From: Candidatus Bathyarchaeota archaeon
Lineage (GTDB): Archaea > Thermoproteota > Bathyarchaeia > 40CM-2-53-6 > FEN-987
Assembly: GCA_003152955.1 (NCBI GenBank)
Contig: PMBQ01000250.1
Span: 5,242-10,733 of the forward strand
Reading direction: 5' to 3'
Length of the DNA: 5,492 bases
Numbering within the stretch: the first letter of the stretch is position 1; each line of letters starts with the position of its first letter. Position numbers and translations under genes: made by a program. The notes beneath the pieces were generated by a model. That model did not search any database, was not told where the DNA came from, and saw nothing but the letters and a program-made list of their open reading frames with translations. This document shows positions 5,492-5,492 of the stretch, one piece after another.

Positions 5492-5492
5492 T

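Overview
The window is a compact piece of an archaeal chromosome, most likely from the TACK group. It encodes eight proteins, and the only real gap is 64 bases. The archaeal assignment rests on fibrillarin next to Nop5, archaeal Trm1, a THEP1-type NTPase, a UPF0216 protein and an RPC34-like winged-helix protein with an Fe-S type cysteine cluster. RPC34-like proteins are known from Crenarchaeota and Thaumarchaeota. The Asp-Asp form of the first RNase HII motif also fits a thaumarchaeal or related lineage, but I cannot place it more exactly. No mobile elements, CRISPR, tRNA or rRNA genes were seen.

Layout from left to right. (1) Plus strand, 1-975: the 3' part of an RPC34-like gene, overlapping an FtsJ/RlmE-type RNA 2'-O-methyltransferase gene by 17 bases. 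(2) Minus strand, 2689 down to 958: a THEP1-like NTPase gene, overlapping trm1 by 8 bases; the trm1 3' end overlaps the 3' end of ftsJ by 18 bases. (3) Plus strand, 2754-3428: rnhB (RNase HII), divergent from the NTPase across the only intergenic region. (4) Minus strand, from the right edge down to 3407: nop5 (5' end outside the window), flpA and a UPF0216 gene, joined by overlaps of 17 and 4 bases; the UPF0216 3' end overlaps the 3' end of rnhB by 22 bases.

The theme is stable-RNA production and maturation. Nop5 and fibrillarin form the C/D-box 2'-O-methylation machine (with L7Ae, which is not here). FtsJ makes 2'-O-methyl marks without a guide, and Trm1 dimethylates G26 of tRNA. The RPC34-like protein is a candidate factor for non-coding RNA transcription. 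RNase HII removes RNA from RNA-DNA hybrids and single ribonucleotides from DNA. The THEP1-like NTPase and the UPF0216 protein have no firmly established role; their tight coupling to trm1 and to flpA is the most suggestive clue in the window.

I found no previously undescribed multi-gene system. The points worth a second look are the cysteine cluster of the RPC34-like protein, the UPF0216-fibrillarin coupling, the two 3'-3' coding overlaps, the Asp-Asp RNase HII motif and the heavy use of non-ATG starts.
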